DNA of 64,000 bases from Kordia jejudonensis (GTDB lineage Bacteria; Bacteroidota; Bacteroidia; Flavobacteriales; Flavobacteriaceae), in NCBI RefSeq assembly GCF_001005315.1, contig NZ_LBMG01000026.1, forward strand, positions 1 through 64,000, read 5' to 3'. The translations under genes were made by a program, and so were the position numbers. The notes beneath the pieces are model-generated. The model saw only the letters and a program-made list of their open reading frames with translations. It made no database searches and was not told the DNA's origin. This document shows, piece after piece, positions 56,518 through 64,000 of the stretch; the first letter of the stretch is position 1; every line of letters begins with the position of its first letter.

Positions 56518-57477
56518 ATGACTTTATTCGCACAGAATAGAATTACACAATTATACAATATAGAATATCCAATAATTCAAGGAGGAATGATTTGGGCAAG
56601 TGGTTGGCGATTGGCTTCTGCGGTCAGTAATGCTGGCGGATTAGGCTTACTTGGCGCAGGATCAATGTATCCAGATGTATTGCGAGAACACATTCAAAAA
56701 TGTAAAAAAGCAACCGACAAACCGTTTGGCGTCAATGTACCAATGTTGTATCCGAATATTGAGGAAATCATGGATATTATTGTGGAAGAAGGCGTGAAGA
56801 TTGTATTCACTTCGGCAGGAAATCCAAAAACATGGACGCCATTTTTGAAAGAAAACGGAATTACTGTTACGCATGTAGTCAGTAGTTCAAAATTTGCACT
56901 GAAATCACAAGATGCAGGCGTTGATGCTGTTGTGGCAGAAGGTTTTGAAGCTGGCGGACACAATGGAAGAGAGGAAACAACGACCTTAACATTAATTCCG
57001 ACAGTAAAAGAAAAACTAGACATTCCATTAATTGCCGCAGGCGGAATTGGAAGTGGAAAAGCCATGCTAGCCGCACTAGTTTTAGGCGCAGATGGTGTAC
57101 AAGTTGGAAGCCGATTTGTAGCAACGGACGAAGCATCTTCACATATAGAATTCAAAAAGCAAGTCGTGGCAGCAAAAGAAGGAAGCACAAAATTAATGCT
57201 GAAAGAATTAGCGCCAGTTCGATTGTTGAAAAATAAATTCTACGAAGATTTAGAAGAATTATACACAAAAGCACCAAGTATTGAAGAACTAAAAACATTA
57301 TTAGGAAGAGCGCGCGCAAAACGCGGAATGTTTGAAGGCGATTTGGTAGAAGGCGAATTGGAAATTGGACAAGTTTCAGCGTTAATTCATGATATAAAAC
57401 CTGCGGGAACTGTTGTCGCAGAAATGGTAGCTGAGTTTGAAAAAAGTCTAGCTTCTCTAGACTCGCTTCGCTTTTAG
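56518..57477 (+). CDS. nitronate monooxygenase / FabK-like flavoprotein
   Basis: FMN-dependent TIM-barrel enzyme of 319 residues (NPD/enoyl-ACP reductase II group). Motifs: PIIQGGMIWASGWRLASAVSNAGGLG, GVNVPML, EGFEAGGHNGREETTTLTLIP and LIAAGGIGSGKAMLAALVLGADGVQVGSRFVA. Function could be nitronate oxidation or enoyl-ACP reduction; the GGHNG loop is found in both. Starts 3 bases after the subtilase stop. The last ten residues (SLASLDSLRF) are encoded within a short repeat-like sequence. Confidence 0.85.
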   Translation: MTLFAQNRITQLYNIEYPIIQGGMIWASGWRLASAVSNAGGLGLLGAGSMYPDVLREHIQKCKKATDKPFGVNVPMLYPNIEEIMDIIVEEGVKIVFTSAGNPKTWTPFLKENGITVTHVVSSSKFALKSQDAGVDAVVAEGFEAGGHNGREETTTLTLIPTVKEKLDIPLIAAGGIGSGKAMLAALVLGADGVQVGSRFVATDEASSHIEFKKQVVAAKEGSTKLMLKELAPVRLLKNKFYEDLEELYTKAPSIEELKTLLGRARAKRGMFEGDLVEGELEIGQVSALIHDIKPAGTVVAEMVAEFEKSLASLDSLRF

Positions 57478-57488
57478 ACTCGCTTCAC
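57446..57488. repeat. CTAGACTCGCTTC-type repeat at a gene 3' end
   Basis: GTCTAGCTTCTCTAGACTCGC, then TTCGC and TTTTAGACTCGCTTCAC. It overlaps the last codons and stop of the flavoprotein gene. Non-coding similar fragments appear after it. Confidence 0.6.
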
Positions 57489-57733
57489 TTTTGTATCGGC
57501 TTTGCCTCTTAGTAAGTGCGTAAGTTGTTAGCCTGTCAGTAGTTGAGTTTTCATTGGTGCATTTTCAAATTTTCAATTTGTTACATTAGAATAGATCGCT
57601 TGGTTTTGTTTTATCTATCTGTCATTCAGCACTTGATGCGGAATCCACATATACGAATTACAGTAAGATGATTCAGCTAACACTCCAAGAGTCTAATTAT
57701 CGATACATCCAAAAAATCTAAGAAGTTTAGACC

Positions 57734-59044
57734 TCAATTTCCATATTTTTGAATCAACTTTCCTGTTTCATTTCCTTCCATAGTTCCGTCAGCTTTGTAT
57801 AAAATATAATCAAAAACGTCCGCTTGTTGTACCGTAACTTTTGCTCCAGATTTTAAATTTTTAATATAATAAGGATCATTTTGTAGAATTCCTTCAATCG
57901 TTTCATCTTTCCAACGGATGACTTCAATCCACATCCATTCGTTTCCGCCTTCATCAGTAGTAAAAGGTGCTTTTAGGAGTAGTGATTCAGTATCTAATCC
58001 TTTGTTAAAAAGTCTTTTTAGCGCAGGCAAACGTTGTTTTGCACGTTCGCTAGCAGCTTCAATTTCTTTGTTATGATTTACATGAGTGATTGCATCTTCA
58101 GCACCAAAAAGATTGGTGTAAATTTCGTTTTCATAGGCTTGGGTATTATCATATCCTTTTGCATCAAAATCAACTTTATGAATCGTATTCATAGGATCGC
58201 CTTCTTGCATTGGAATAGAAGTTTTGAATGCAATAGTAGCTTTTTTCTTGGCATTCTCAAATACAATAGAAGGAATCACACGTTGAAATTCTGAGTTCTT
58301 AATCGCGTCTAAATGAACCACTAAACTTTCATTTTCAATACGTTTGCCTTCTACTAATAATTGTGCAATTATCATAAGAAGCTGACTCGCATTTGTTGCG
58401 TTTAAACAGGGAGAATCTTCAATGACCAAATCGGGCAATCCTAAACGTTGCATGCCCAAAGTGATGGAACGACAATATTCTGTATCTCTGTACGTGTGCA
58501 GCATGAGTAGTTTTAAGGCATTCGGAAGACCATTTTCCCAAGCGTCAATACGATTTTTTTTCCAAGTTTCAGATGAAAAATAGGCTCTTACTTCTCCATC
58601 ATACACCACATATTTTGTGTTTTTAATTTTTTTGTAAACCCAATCAAATAATTTCTTTGAATGTGTAAATGCATTTTTTCGTTGATAGTAAAACACACAA
58701 ATAAACGCATTTTTCGAAGCAATCAATTCTTCTTTTTTTGTCTTGCTAAATCCGTCTGCGAAATAAGATAAATACTCCATCGTATGTACTGGATAATCTA
58801 TAGAAACATCTGAAATTGCTTCTACATACGCCATGGTACCATCAATATTTCCTTTTGGCGGTTCGTCAACGAATTTTATCTCAGGAAAAATAGTTTTTAG
58901 CTCTTTTTTCATAGTGGCTTCATCAAGTTGTTGATCCATAGTATACAAGCCAAATTCTGAAAGAACGGCTTCAGTTTCCAGACTATGCTGTGCTAAGATT
59001 CCATATGAATTTAGTAACAAGAAGCAAAAGAAAAGATATTTCAT
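57734..59044 (-). CDS. exported DUF2314 protein
   Basis: Exported protein of 436 residues with a signal peptide (MKYLFFCFLLLNSYGILAQ). The C-terminal 110 residues match the DUF2314 pattern (LLLKAPFTTDEGGNEWMWIEVIRWKDETIEGILQNDPYYIKNLKSGAKV). The 300 residues before have no recognised family. Function unknown. Monocistronic and divergent from the glyoxalase gene. Confidence 0.8.
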   Translation of the reverse strand: MKYLFFCFLLLNSYGILAQHSLETEAVLSEFGLYTMDQQLDEATMKKELKTIFPEIKFVDEPPKGNIDGTMAYVEAISDVSIDYPVHTMEYLSYFADGFSKTKKEELIASKNAFICVFYYQRKNAFTHSKKLFDWVYKKIKNTKYVVYDGEVRAYFSSETWKKNRIDAWENGLPNALKLLMLHTYRDTEYCRSITLGMQRLGLPDLVIEDSPCLNATNASQLLMIIAQLLVEGKRIENESLVVHLDAIKNSEFQRVIPSIVFENAKKKATIAFKTSIPMQEGDPMNTIHKVDFDAKGYDNTQAYENEIYTNLFGAEDAITHVNHNKEIEAASERAKQRLPALKRLFNKGLDTESLLLKAPFTTDEGGNEWMWIEVIRWKDETIEGILQNDPYYIKNLKSGAKVTVQQADVFDYILYKADGTMEGNETGKLIQKYGN

Positions 59045-59140
59045 AACACACGTATTATACAGAATTAAAGATACCTTTTTATGTGTTAAAAAGAAATCTT
59101 ATTTAAAAAATACTATCTTTAAGTAGATGAAATTCAATAT

Positions 59141-59521
59141 ATGAAAGCAACAACACAGTTTTTGAGCGTGCATCCAGTTTTGGCTGTAAAAGATGTATTA
59201 GCCGCCTTGGGATTTTATGTAAATAAACTCGGTTTTGAAGTTGCTTTTGCAGATCATAAAACCAATCCTATGTATGCAGGAATCAGGCGTGGAAATGTAG
59301 AAATCCACTTGCAATGGCATTGTGCTTCCGAGTGGGAACATCATATTGATCGCCCAATGTTACGATTTGTTGTCTTAAATACACAAGCATTATTTGATGA
59401 ATACAAAACAAAAGATGTATTTCACGAAAATACTTCCTTAAAGGAAACTACATGGGGAACTAAAGAATTTGCTTTTTACGATTTGGATATGAATGGTTTG
59501 ACGTTTTATGAGGATAATTAA
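59141..59521 (+). CDS. glyoxalase/VOC-fold protein
   Basis: Cytoplasmic 126-residue vicinal-oxygen-chelate-fold protein: paired beta-alpha-beta-beta-beta modules with VHPVLAVKDVLAALGFYVNKLGFEVAFADHKT and YAGIRRGNVEIHL, then WGTKEFAFYDLDMNGLTFYE. Such proteins include bleomycin-resistance and glyoxalase enzymes; substrate unknown. Tail-to-tail with the response regulator, 8 bases apart. Confidence 0.82.
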   Translation: MKATTQFLSVHPVLAVKDVLAALGFYVNKLGFEVAFADHKTNPMYAGIRRGNVEIHLQWHCASEWEHHIDRPMLRFVVLNTQALFDEYKTKDVFHENTSLKETTWGTKEFAFYDLDMNGLTFYEDN

Positions 59522-59529
59522 GAGTAATA

Positions 59530-60288
59530 TTATTTTTTTTGTCTAAAAAAGGAAGCTAGTTTAGATATAAACGTTTGTTTTGCTTTTGTATTTATTTCAA
59601 ATTGTTCTTTACTATGATGCAATGTAATTTCAGTACTAACCCTTGATTTTATATGCGATAAATTAATAATTGTTCTAGGTGTAATTTTTTCAAAGTTATG
59701 AGATGCTAGTTTTTTAGCAAGATCACTAATTGTCATACGAATATTTTCTATCAGAACTTCGTCTTCTTTTCCATAAATAGTGACATAGTTTTTTTTGGCT
59801 TGATAGTTCTTAATATTTTTTGCTGTAGTAATATAGAACGCATCTTTAATATCAAAAATATAATTACTATCGCCCGTTGAAAGCTGTATTTTATCTGTCA
59901 AATAATTTACGTTATTTTGAATTTTACCAATAATCTTTCTTTTTAATATATCTTCAAAAACTTCAATTTCAAACGGTTTGCTTAAATATCCTACTATGTC
60001 TAAGTTATTAATGATTTCTGTTTGTTTTCCCGTGGTAGAAGTTAAAAAAATGATCTTCTTTGCATTGGCAATTTTCTTAGCAATTTGTATTCCATTGTAT
60101 ACAGGCATTTGAAAATCTACAATTAATAGATCAAAAGAATCAGGATTGATTTCTTCAAATGCTTTTTTAGAGCTATGATAACTTGCAACATGCTTTAATT
60201 CATAATCACTAGCTATGCTATCAATTTTATTTTTAACATTTTTTAATGTATAAGTATCATCATCAATAAGTATATAGCGTATTTCCAT
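59530..60288 (-). CDS. LytTR-type response regulator
   Basis: Cytoplasmic DNA-binding regulator of 252 residues. Receiver domain with the phosphorylated Asp58 (LLIVDFQMP), acidic pocket (IDDDTYT) and Lys in YLSKPFEIE; LytTR DNA-binding domain at about 150-250 (YVTIYGKEDEVLIENIRMTISDLAKKL..FEKITPRTIINLSHIKSRV). Its start codon overlaps the sensor kinase stop by one base (TAATG). The likely target is the direct repeat at 61356-61383. Confidence 0.92.
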   Translation of the reverse strand: MEIRYILIDDDTYTLKNVKNKIDSIASDYELKHVASYHSSKKAFEEINPDSFDLLIVDFQMPVYNGIQIAKKIANAKKIIFLTSTTGKQTEIINNLDIVGYLSKPFEIEVFEDILKRKIIGKIQNNVNYLTDKIQLSTGDSNYIFDIKDAFYITTAKNIKNYQAKKNYVTIYGKEDEVLIENIRMTISDLAKKLASHNFEKITPRTIINLSHIKSRVSTEITLHHSKEQFEINTKAKQTFISKLASFFRQKK

Positions 60289-61289
60289 TAAGAAAGTGAT
60301 AATGTAAGTTTTGAGATATATTGATTATTTGGCAAAAGATAGTGTTCTAGTGAACTATCGGGATAATATGTATCAATCAATTGTTCAAGAGCGTTTAAGC
60401 CAAATCCATCATCAATATCAGTTTTTATTTGATTCATTGGAACTTCATCAGCACTATTAACCAAACAGTAATCAATCTTTTCATTTTCTGTCTTTTTTAA
60501 AATTATGCTAATAAATGAATCTTCATCATTAAGTCTTCCATGTTTTAGTGCATTCTCTACAAATGGAAAAAATAATGTAGGTTTAATTTCTAAAGAGGTT
60601 TCTTGATCTACATCCAAAAAATTTTCAAATTTTATGTGAGCACTAGGTTTCAAGTATTGAATTAATTCCAAAAATATACGAATGTGTTCCAATTCTGTTT
60701 TTATAGAAATATGTGTTTTATTTAAAGCCGAAACATTGTAATCTAGGATTTTAAAGATACTTTTTAATGCTTTTATAGGTGGAATACCACTACTAGACTT
60801 TCCAATTTTGTAGTGAATTCCAAAAATAGTTTTATATTTTGTTTGAGCAATTTCTAGATCATTATAAATTTGGTTGATTATATTTTTTATAAAGTGAGCC
60901 CCTAATCGCGTATTATTTGCTTCTATTGTTTTATAGTTTGCAAATTTTTCGAAGGCTATTTTTTGGTTATTTATAGCTTTACCTAGTGTGACGATTTTCT
61001 TTTCTTTGTAATGAATTTGCTGTTTTAAAGCAGTAATTTTTTGTTCTTTCAAAAGAAGTTCATTAGTTAGCTTTTCAATATCTCTTATCTGTCTGCTATA
61101 ACCACTTACTGCTTTTTGATTGTTAATAATATGATCTTTTAATTCATTATTGTCTTTTCTGTAATAACGTTTTTTATAAGCATTATAAATGTTTCTTAAA
61201 GTAATAAGGATTAAAAAAATGAGGAGAAGCCATATCAAAAATGTAAGTGTTTCATTCTCTGCGATCAAATCTTTATTGTTATTTATCAT
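60288..61289 (-). CDS. LytS-type sensor histidine kinase
   Basis: Inner-membrane kinase of 333 residues (starting from the ATG at 61289; an upstream GTG at 61319 is also in frame). One TM (about 14-34), then a coiled-coil, the phosphoacceptor His132 (LGAHFIKNIINQIYND) and a degenerate HATPase_c with the N-box FVENALKHG and DDGFGLNAL. Only one TM and no large sensor region, so the signal may be intracellular or perceived through the membrane. Cotranscribed with the LytTR regulator. Confidence 0.88.
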   Translation of the reverse strand: MINNNKDLIAENETLTFLIWLLLIFLILITLRNIYNAYKKRYYRKDNNELKDHIINNQKAVSGYSRQIRDIEKLTNELLLKEQKITALKQQIHYKEKKIVTLGKAINNQKIAFEKFANYKTIEANNTRLGAHFIKNIINQIYNDLEIAQTKYKTIFGIHYKIGKSSSGIPPIKALKSIFKILDYNVSALNKTHISIKTELEHIRIFLELIQYLKPSAHIKFENFLDVDQETSLEIKPTLFFPFVENALKHGRLNDEDSFISIILKKTENEKIDYCLVNSADEVPMNQIKTDIDDGFGLNALEQLIDTYYPDSSLEHYLLPNNQYISKLTLSLS

Positions 61290-61355
61290 AAAATTACTTT
61301 CAATACTTTTTGTAAGCACTTACTTCTCTTTGTTGTCACAAAATAAGCTGATTTC

Positions 61356-61383
61356 ATCCCAAATATAACCTGTCTATCCCAAA
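61356..61383. promoter_or_regulatory. putative LytTR operator: two ATCCCAAA direct repeats
   Basis: ATCCCAAA at 61356-61363 and 61376-61383, separated by exactly 12 bp (20 bp start to start). This is the layout bound by LytTR dimers. It lies between the divergent kinase and small-peptide genes, and 26 bases before CATCTTTG at 61410, a near match to the -7 element for the peptides. Confidence 0.6.
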
Positions 61384-61492
61384 AAGTAAAATAAAATTTC
61401 TTTCTGTTTCATCTTTGATGTAAGAATAAGCGCTATTCTAAAATTTTAAAAGCTTTCAAAAGCAATAGTATTAATTTTTAAAATATAACATT

Positions 61493-61639
61493 ATGAGTAA
61501 ACAAAATCTCACTCTTATGACTACAGAAGATTTGAAGCGAATTAGGACTGCTATACTTAAGAAGAAGCCAATTCCACCAGACGATTTAGCATTTTTAAGG
61601 AGAATAGAAAAAGCTCTAAAAGATAGAGGAGAACTTTAA
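61493..61639 (+). CDS. small basic peptide 1, divergent from LytTR pair
   Basis: A 48-residue peptide (MSKQNLTLMTTEDLKRIRTAILKKKP...) without a signal sequence or membrane segment. Unrecognised. The region before the ATG (TTTTAAAAT..ATTATGAGTAA) is the same as for the next gene, so the two are likely expressed alike. Preceded by the direct repeats at 61356. Confidence 0.65.
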   Translation: MSKQNLTLMTTEDLKRIRTAILKKKPIPPDDLAFLRRIEKALKDRGEL

Positions 61640-61666
61640 TTAATAATAATTTAAACTTTTAAAATT

Positions 61667-61822
61667 ATGAGTAAGCAAAAACAAGATCCTAGCGATGTAA
61701 ATAGAGGAAATCAGTTGAATCCTAATAATGAAGAATTTCATAAAGTAAGAGAAGTTGATCCTAATGACAGCAATCGAGCAAATCAATTGAACCCTAATAA
61801 TAAAGAATACAAGGGAAAATAA
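61667..61822 (+). CDS. small peptide 2 with NRxNQLNPNN repeats
   Basis: A 51-residue hydrophilic peptide with two near-identical units: DPSDVNRGNQLNPNNEEF and DPNDSNRANQLNPNNKEY. Very short N-rich proteins with the RxNQxNPNN motif occur widely in Bacteroidetes, as I remember, with unknown function. The start context matches peptide 1; a strong terminator follows. Confidence 0.7.
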   Translation: MSKQKQDPSDVNRGNQLNPNNEEFHKVREVDPNDSNRANQLNPNNKEYKGK

Positions 61823-61846
61823 TAATCTTTAAATTCTTAGATTTTA

Positions 61847-61880
61847 AAAAGACACATCTATGATTATTGATGTGTCTTTT
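61847..61880 (+). terminator. terminator of small-peptide operon
   Basis: Perfect 12-bp stem AAAAGACACATC (61847-61858) with GATGTGTCTTTT (61869-61880). Confidence 0.9.
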
Positions 61881-61919
61881 GTTAATTAATTAAGAAAAGT
61901 CTAATAATTTTTAGAATCA

Positions 61920-62645
61920 CTAATCTTCATTCAAACGTTTTTCTATACGTTCCAAAACAATTTTAGCATTTTCTTTATAGCTTTTAATTAAAAGTAAATG
62001 GTTTCCGTATGCCAATACATTGTAAGCAGCAACTCGTTTGCGATAATCTTCACTTGTTGAAAAGTATAAAATCATTTCGTCTGTTACGCTTCCTTGTGCC
62101 CAATCTACAAACCATGGAAATGCTTTAAAATCGTCTAAATTTTCTAAAACAACTTTTTCCAAGCGTTCGTTACTTTTATCAATATTTGGAATGAAAAGAG
62201 CATAAAACTGTGTCAAATCTGAAAAAAGACTGTCTTTTTCATTTGCTTGTGCATCAGTAACGCGTTTTAAAATATCAAAACCTTTCGTTTGAATGTTAAA
62301 CGGTTGGTATAATGTTACTAAACTTCGGCTTCGTGGAAATTCATTAAAATTCTCAGGATTTACAACTTTGTCGATAATTTTTTCGCTTGTTTCCTGACTT
62401 ACTTCAATGATTTTGATCAATTGCGTAGCGGCAATGGTGTCTCTTTTCAAATCAATAGCAATTGTTTTCAACGTATCTTTCAGTGTGTCTTTGGTCTTTC
62501 TATGTTCATTCCAATTGTTTACTTGTAACGCCAATAAAATTCCAATCATTACCAAAAGAATTTCTCCAATGGCATATAAAATATAGTTTTTAAACTTTTT
62601 TTGAGTGATAAGATTTTGACGAATTGATCTAAAAAATTTAAGCAT
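61920..62645 (-). CDS. DUF6090 membrane protein
   Basis: A 241-residue protein with one strong TM near the N-terminus (NYILYAIGEILLVMIGILLALQVNNW) and a helical periplasmic part. The start MLKFFRSIRQNLITQKKFKNYILYAIGE is typical of DUF6090 proteins of Bacteroidetes. Function unknown. Confidence 0.83.
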   Translation of the reverse strand: MLKFFRSIRQNLITQKKFKNYILYAIGEILLVMIGILLALQVNNWNEHRKTKDTLKDTLKTIAIDLKRDTIAATQLIKIIEVSQETSEKIIDKVVNPENFNEFPRSRSLVTLYQPFNIQTKGFDILKRVTDAQANEKDSLFSDLTQFYALFIPNIDKSNERLEKVVLENLDDFKAFPWFVDWAQGSVTDEMILYFSTSEDYRKRVAAYNVLAYGNHLLLIKSYKENAKIVLERIEKRLNED

Positions 62646-62665
62646 GCAATCACTATTAAGTATTA

Positions 62666-62776
62666 TTATTCTGAATCTTCGCTATTGTCCGATTTTGGAA
62701 AATTTTTATACAAGCGCATTCCTAATCTTGCAAAAAGAAGCACAGCAATGACCAATACAATATTAAAACTATCCAT
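62666..62776 (-). CDS. single-pass membrane small protein (36 aa)
   Basis: A 36-residue ORF, MDSFNIVLVIAVLLFARLGMRLYK..., with one hydrophobic N-terminal helix then a basic/acidic tail (SDNSEDSE). It lies between the M23 gene (6 bases downstream of its stop) and the DUF6090 gene, same strand, so it is probably translated. Unrecognised. Confidence 0.6.
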   Translation of the reverse strand: MDSFNIVLVIAVLLFARLGMRLYKNFPKSDNSEDSE

Positions 62777-62782
62777 AGGTAT

Positions 62783-63607
62783 TTATTTTTTTCTAGCGTA
62801 TCGTTTCCCTTTTTTCAACTTCTTACCAACATAACCTTCAAACTGAATTGGCACAGATACATTTCCTTCTTCTTCAGTTGCTTTATGCACCACAAAATGC
62901 AAATGAGGAATTGTGGTAAATCCTGTCATTCCTGAAATTCCGATGATTTGTCCTCTTTTTACAATATCGCCTTTTTCTACCAACGCACCATTGAAATTTA
63001 AATGATAGTAGGAAGCAGTTGTTCCATCTTCATGTTGAATAATTACAAAATTACCATCATTTATAAACTTACGCGTACGTCCGTGTTTCTTTGAATTTTC
63101 TTTAATCAAAACCACTTTTCCTTCACGCGCTGCATAAATAGTATCGCCAATTTTTGTCCCAAAATCAAATGCATGATACGAACGAATATGATCATGTGAA
63201 AAATTACCGAAATTCCCTTGAATCAGTTTCTTTTTTCTTTTGTAAGGCAATAAATATACATAACTGTCATCATGTTTTACCGTATACGGATTGCTATATC
63301 CAATTGAAAATTTGAAATACTTATAAAAATTAAAACTCTTCTTTGTTGTATCAATAATACGTCTTGGAACTTTCATAAAGTTCGAAATTTTTTCAGCAGG
63401 TTTGATAACTATTTTCTTTTTGTAAATAATAGTACTTGCGCTAGAATTAATAGCGTTAATCTTAAAATACATTGGTGACAGCATATTATTTTTAATAGAA
63501 AATACTAGCGTATCTTTTGTAGAGTGAATCGTATCTTTTTTGATTGATACATGCTGTGCTTGACAGATTGAAATACTAAACAATAGTATGAATGTAAAGA
63601 ATCTCAT
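62783..63607 (-). CDS. M23 family metallopeptidase
   Basis: Exported endopeptidase that cleaves peptidoglycan cross-links, 274 residues. Signal peptide MRFFTFILLFSISICQAQ; a beta-rich N-terminal part; the M23 (LytM-like) zinc domain with SYHAFDFGTKIGDTIYAAREGKV, YYHLNFNGALVEKGD and IPHLHFVVHK. A Lys/Arg-rich tail ends the protein. Four bases after the truncated serine-hydrolase gene. Confidence 0.9.
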   Translation of the reverse strand: MRFFTFILLFSISICQAQHVSIKKDTIHSTKDTLVFSIKNNMLSPMYFKINAINSSASTIIYKKKIVIKPAEKISNFMKVPRRIIDTTKKSFNFYKYFKFSIGYSNPYTVKHDDSYVYLLPYKRKKKLIQGNFGNFSHDHIRSYHAFDFGTKIGDTIYAAREGKVVLIKENSKKHGRTRKFINDGNFVIIQHEDGTTASYYHLNFNGALVEKGDIVKRGQIIGISGMTGFTTIPHLHFVVHKATEEEGNVSVPIQFEGYVGKKLKKGKRYARKK

Positions 63608-63610
63608 GGG

Positions 63611-64000
63611 TTACTTTTTTTGCTTGTTGAGGTAAAATTGATGAATTTGTCGTCCTAATTCAGCTAAAAACGGAATTCCAATTTCATCATATTCATACGT
63701 ATCATCGTTAAATATTCGATTTTCATTCACATGAATTGTCGCTGTAACCGTAAACGAAATATTATTTTTTAAATCGATAATATGTGCGCAATCAGTTAAA
63801 TAACCATACGCATATCCAACTTTATTGTAAATTTTAATATGATCGGGCATGGGTGTTTCCGAATCGCCAAACATGAAAAATTTCACATAACTATCATAGT
63901 ATTCGTCATCCGTAAAACCTTGTTGTTTCGGTGTTTTGTGCATAACATCTAACAAAAATTCACGATCACTTTCTGTAATTTGAAATTGTTCAGATTCAGT
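63611..64000 (-). CDS. C-terminal part of a serine hydrolase (class A beta-lactamase-like), truncated by window end
   Basis: Only the C-terminal 129 residues are visible; the reading frame runs off the window at 64000, so no start can be given. The ending (KIYNKVGYAYGYLTDCAHIIDLKNNISFTVTATIHVN...PFLAELGRQIHQFYL) matches exported beta-lactamase-fold hydrolases of Flavobacteriia as I remember them; KVGYAYGYLTD is the KTG-like region. Probably cotranscribed with the M23 gene, separated by three bases. Confidence 0.72.
   Translation of the reverse strand, partial: TESEQFQITESDREFLLDVMHKTPKQQGFTDDEYYDSYVKFFMFGDSETPMPDHIKIYNKVGYAYGYLTDCAHIIDLKNNISFTVTATIHVNENRIFNDDTYEYDEIGIPFLAELGRQIHQFYLNKQKK

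Overview
The window looks like chromosome from a marine member of the Flavobacteriaceae, probably close to Kordia. Supporting signs are low GC, no Shine-Dalgarno sequences, Bacteroidetes promoter elements (TAnnTTTG at -7, once with a TTTG 19 bp upstream), a T9SS C-terminal sorting domain, SusC-like carboxypeptidase-regulatory domains, the L28-L33-DUF4295-FtsY order, BshC (bacillithiol), DUF6090 and DUF4295 proteins, and GG-type precursor leaders. The genus is an inference; the family is secure.

Layout. 1-5 kb: RluA-type pseudouridine synthase, a Cys-rich lipoprotein, htpG and a KAS III enzyme. 5-12.6 kb: an outer-membrane receptor, a CoA-binding protein overlapping a convergent Na+/solute symporter, then a RelE/ParE-type toxin-antitoxin pair wedged between the symporter and recR and bracketed by 66-bp direct repeats, then recR and a glycosyltransferase. 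12.7-24.2 kb: a 2-oxoacid dehydrogenase E2, a secreted thioredoxin-fold protein, an exonuclease, a FAH-family hydrolase, an HPt protein, cinA, the L28/L33/DUF4295 cluster, ftsY, a fibronectin-III lipoprotein and a lipoprotein amidase.

24.6-29.9 kb holds the most unusual block: a tight three-gene operon whose first product resembles TULIP/P47-like proteins, whose second is a propeller-plus-amphipathic-helix protein, and whose third is an integral membrane protein. 30-44 kb: serine hydrolase, rimO, M14 peptidase, bshC, a Trk/Ktr K+ channel subunit, guaA, a LysM protein, OsmC, a DUF922 protease and DUF3820. 43.9-46.3 kb: two orphan RiPP-type precursor peptides, then a lysis-like trio (cytoplasmic amidase, lipoprotein, helical protein). 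46.4-57.5 kb: pyrG, yidC, a GH3 hexosaminidase, a His-rich lipoprotein, mnmA, a T9SS subtilase and a nitronate monooxygenase-like flavoprotein. 57.7-64 kb: a DUF2314 protein, a glyoxalase, a LytTR two-component pair divergent from two very small peptide genes with a LytTR-like direct repeat between them, a DUF6090 protein, an M23 peptidase and a truncated serine hydrolase.

Most genes are housekeeping. Accessory interest lies in the TULIP-like operon, the TA insertion, the orphan precursors, the LytTR/small-peptide module, and a family of low-complexity and GC-rich mosaic repeats that sit against gene 3' ends. No rRNA, tRNA, CRISPR array or transposase was seen.
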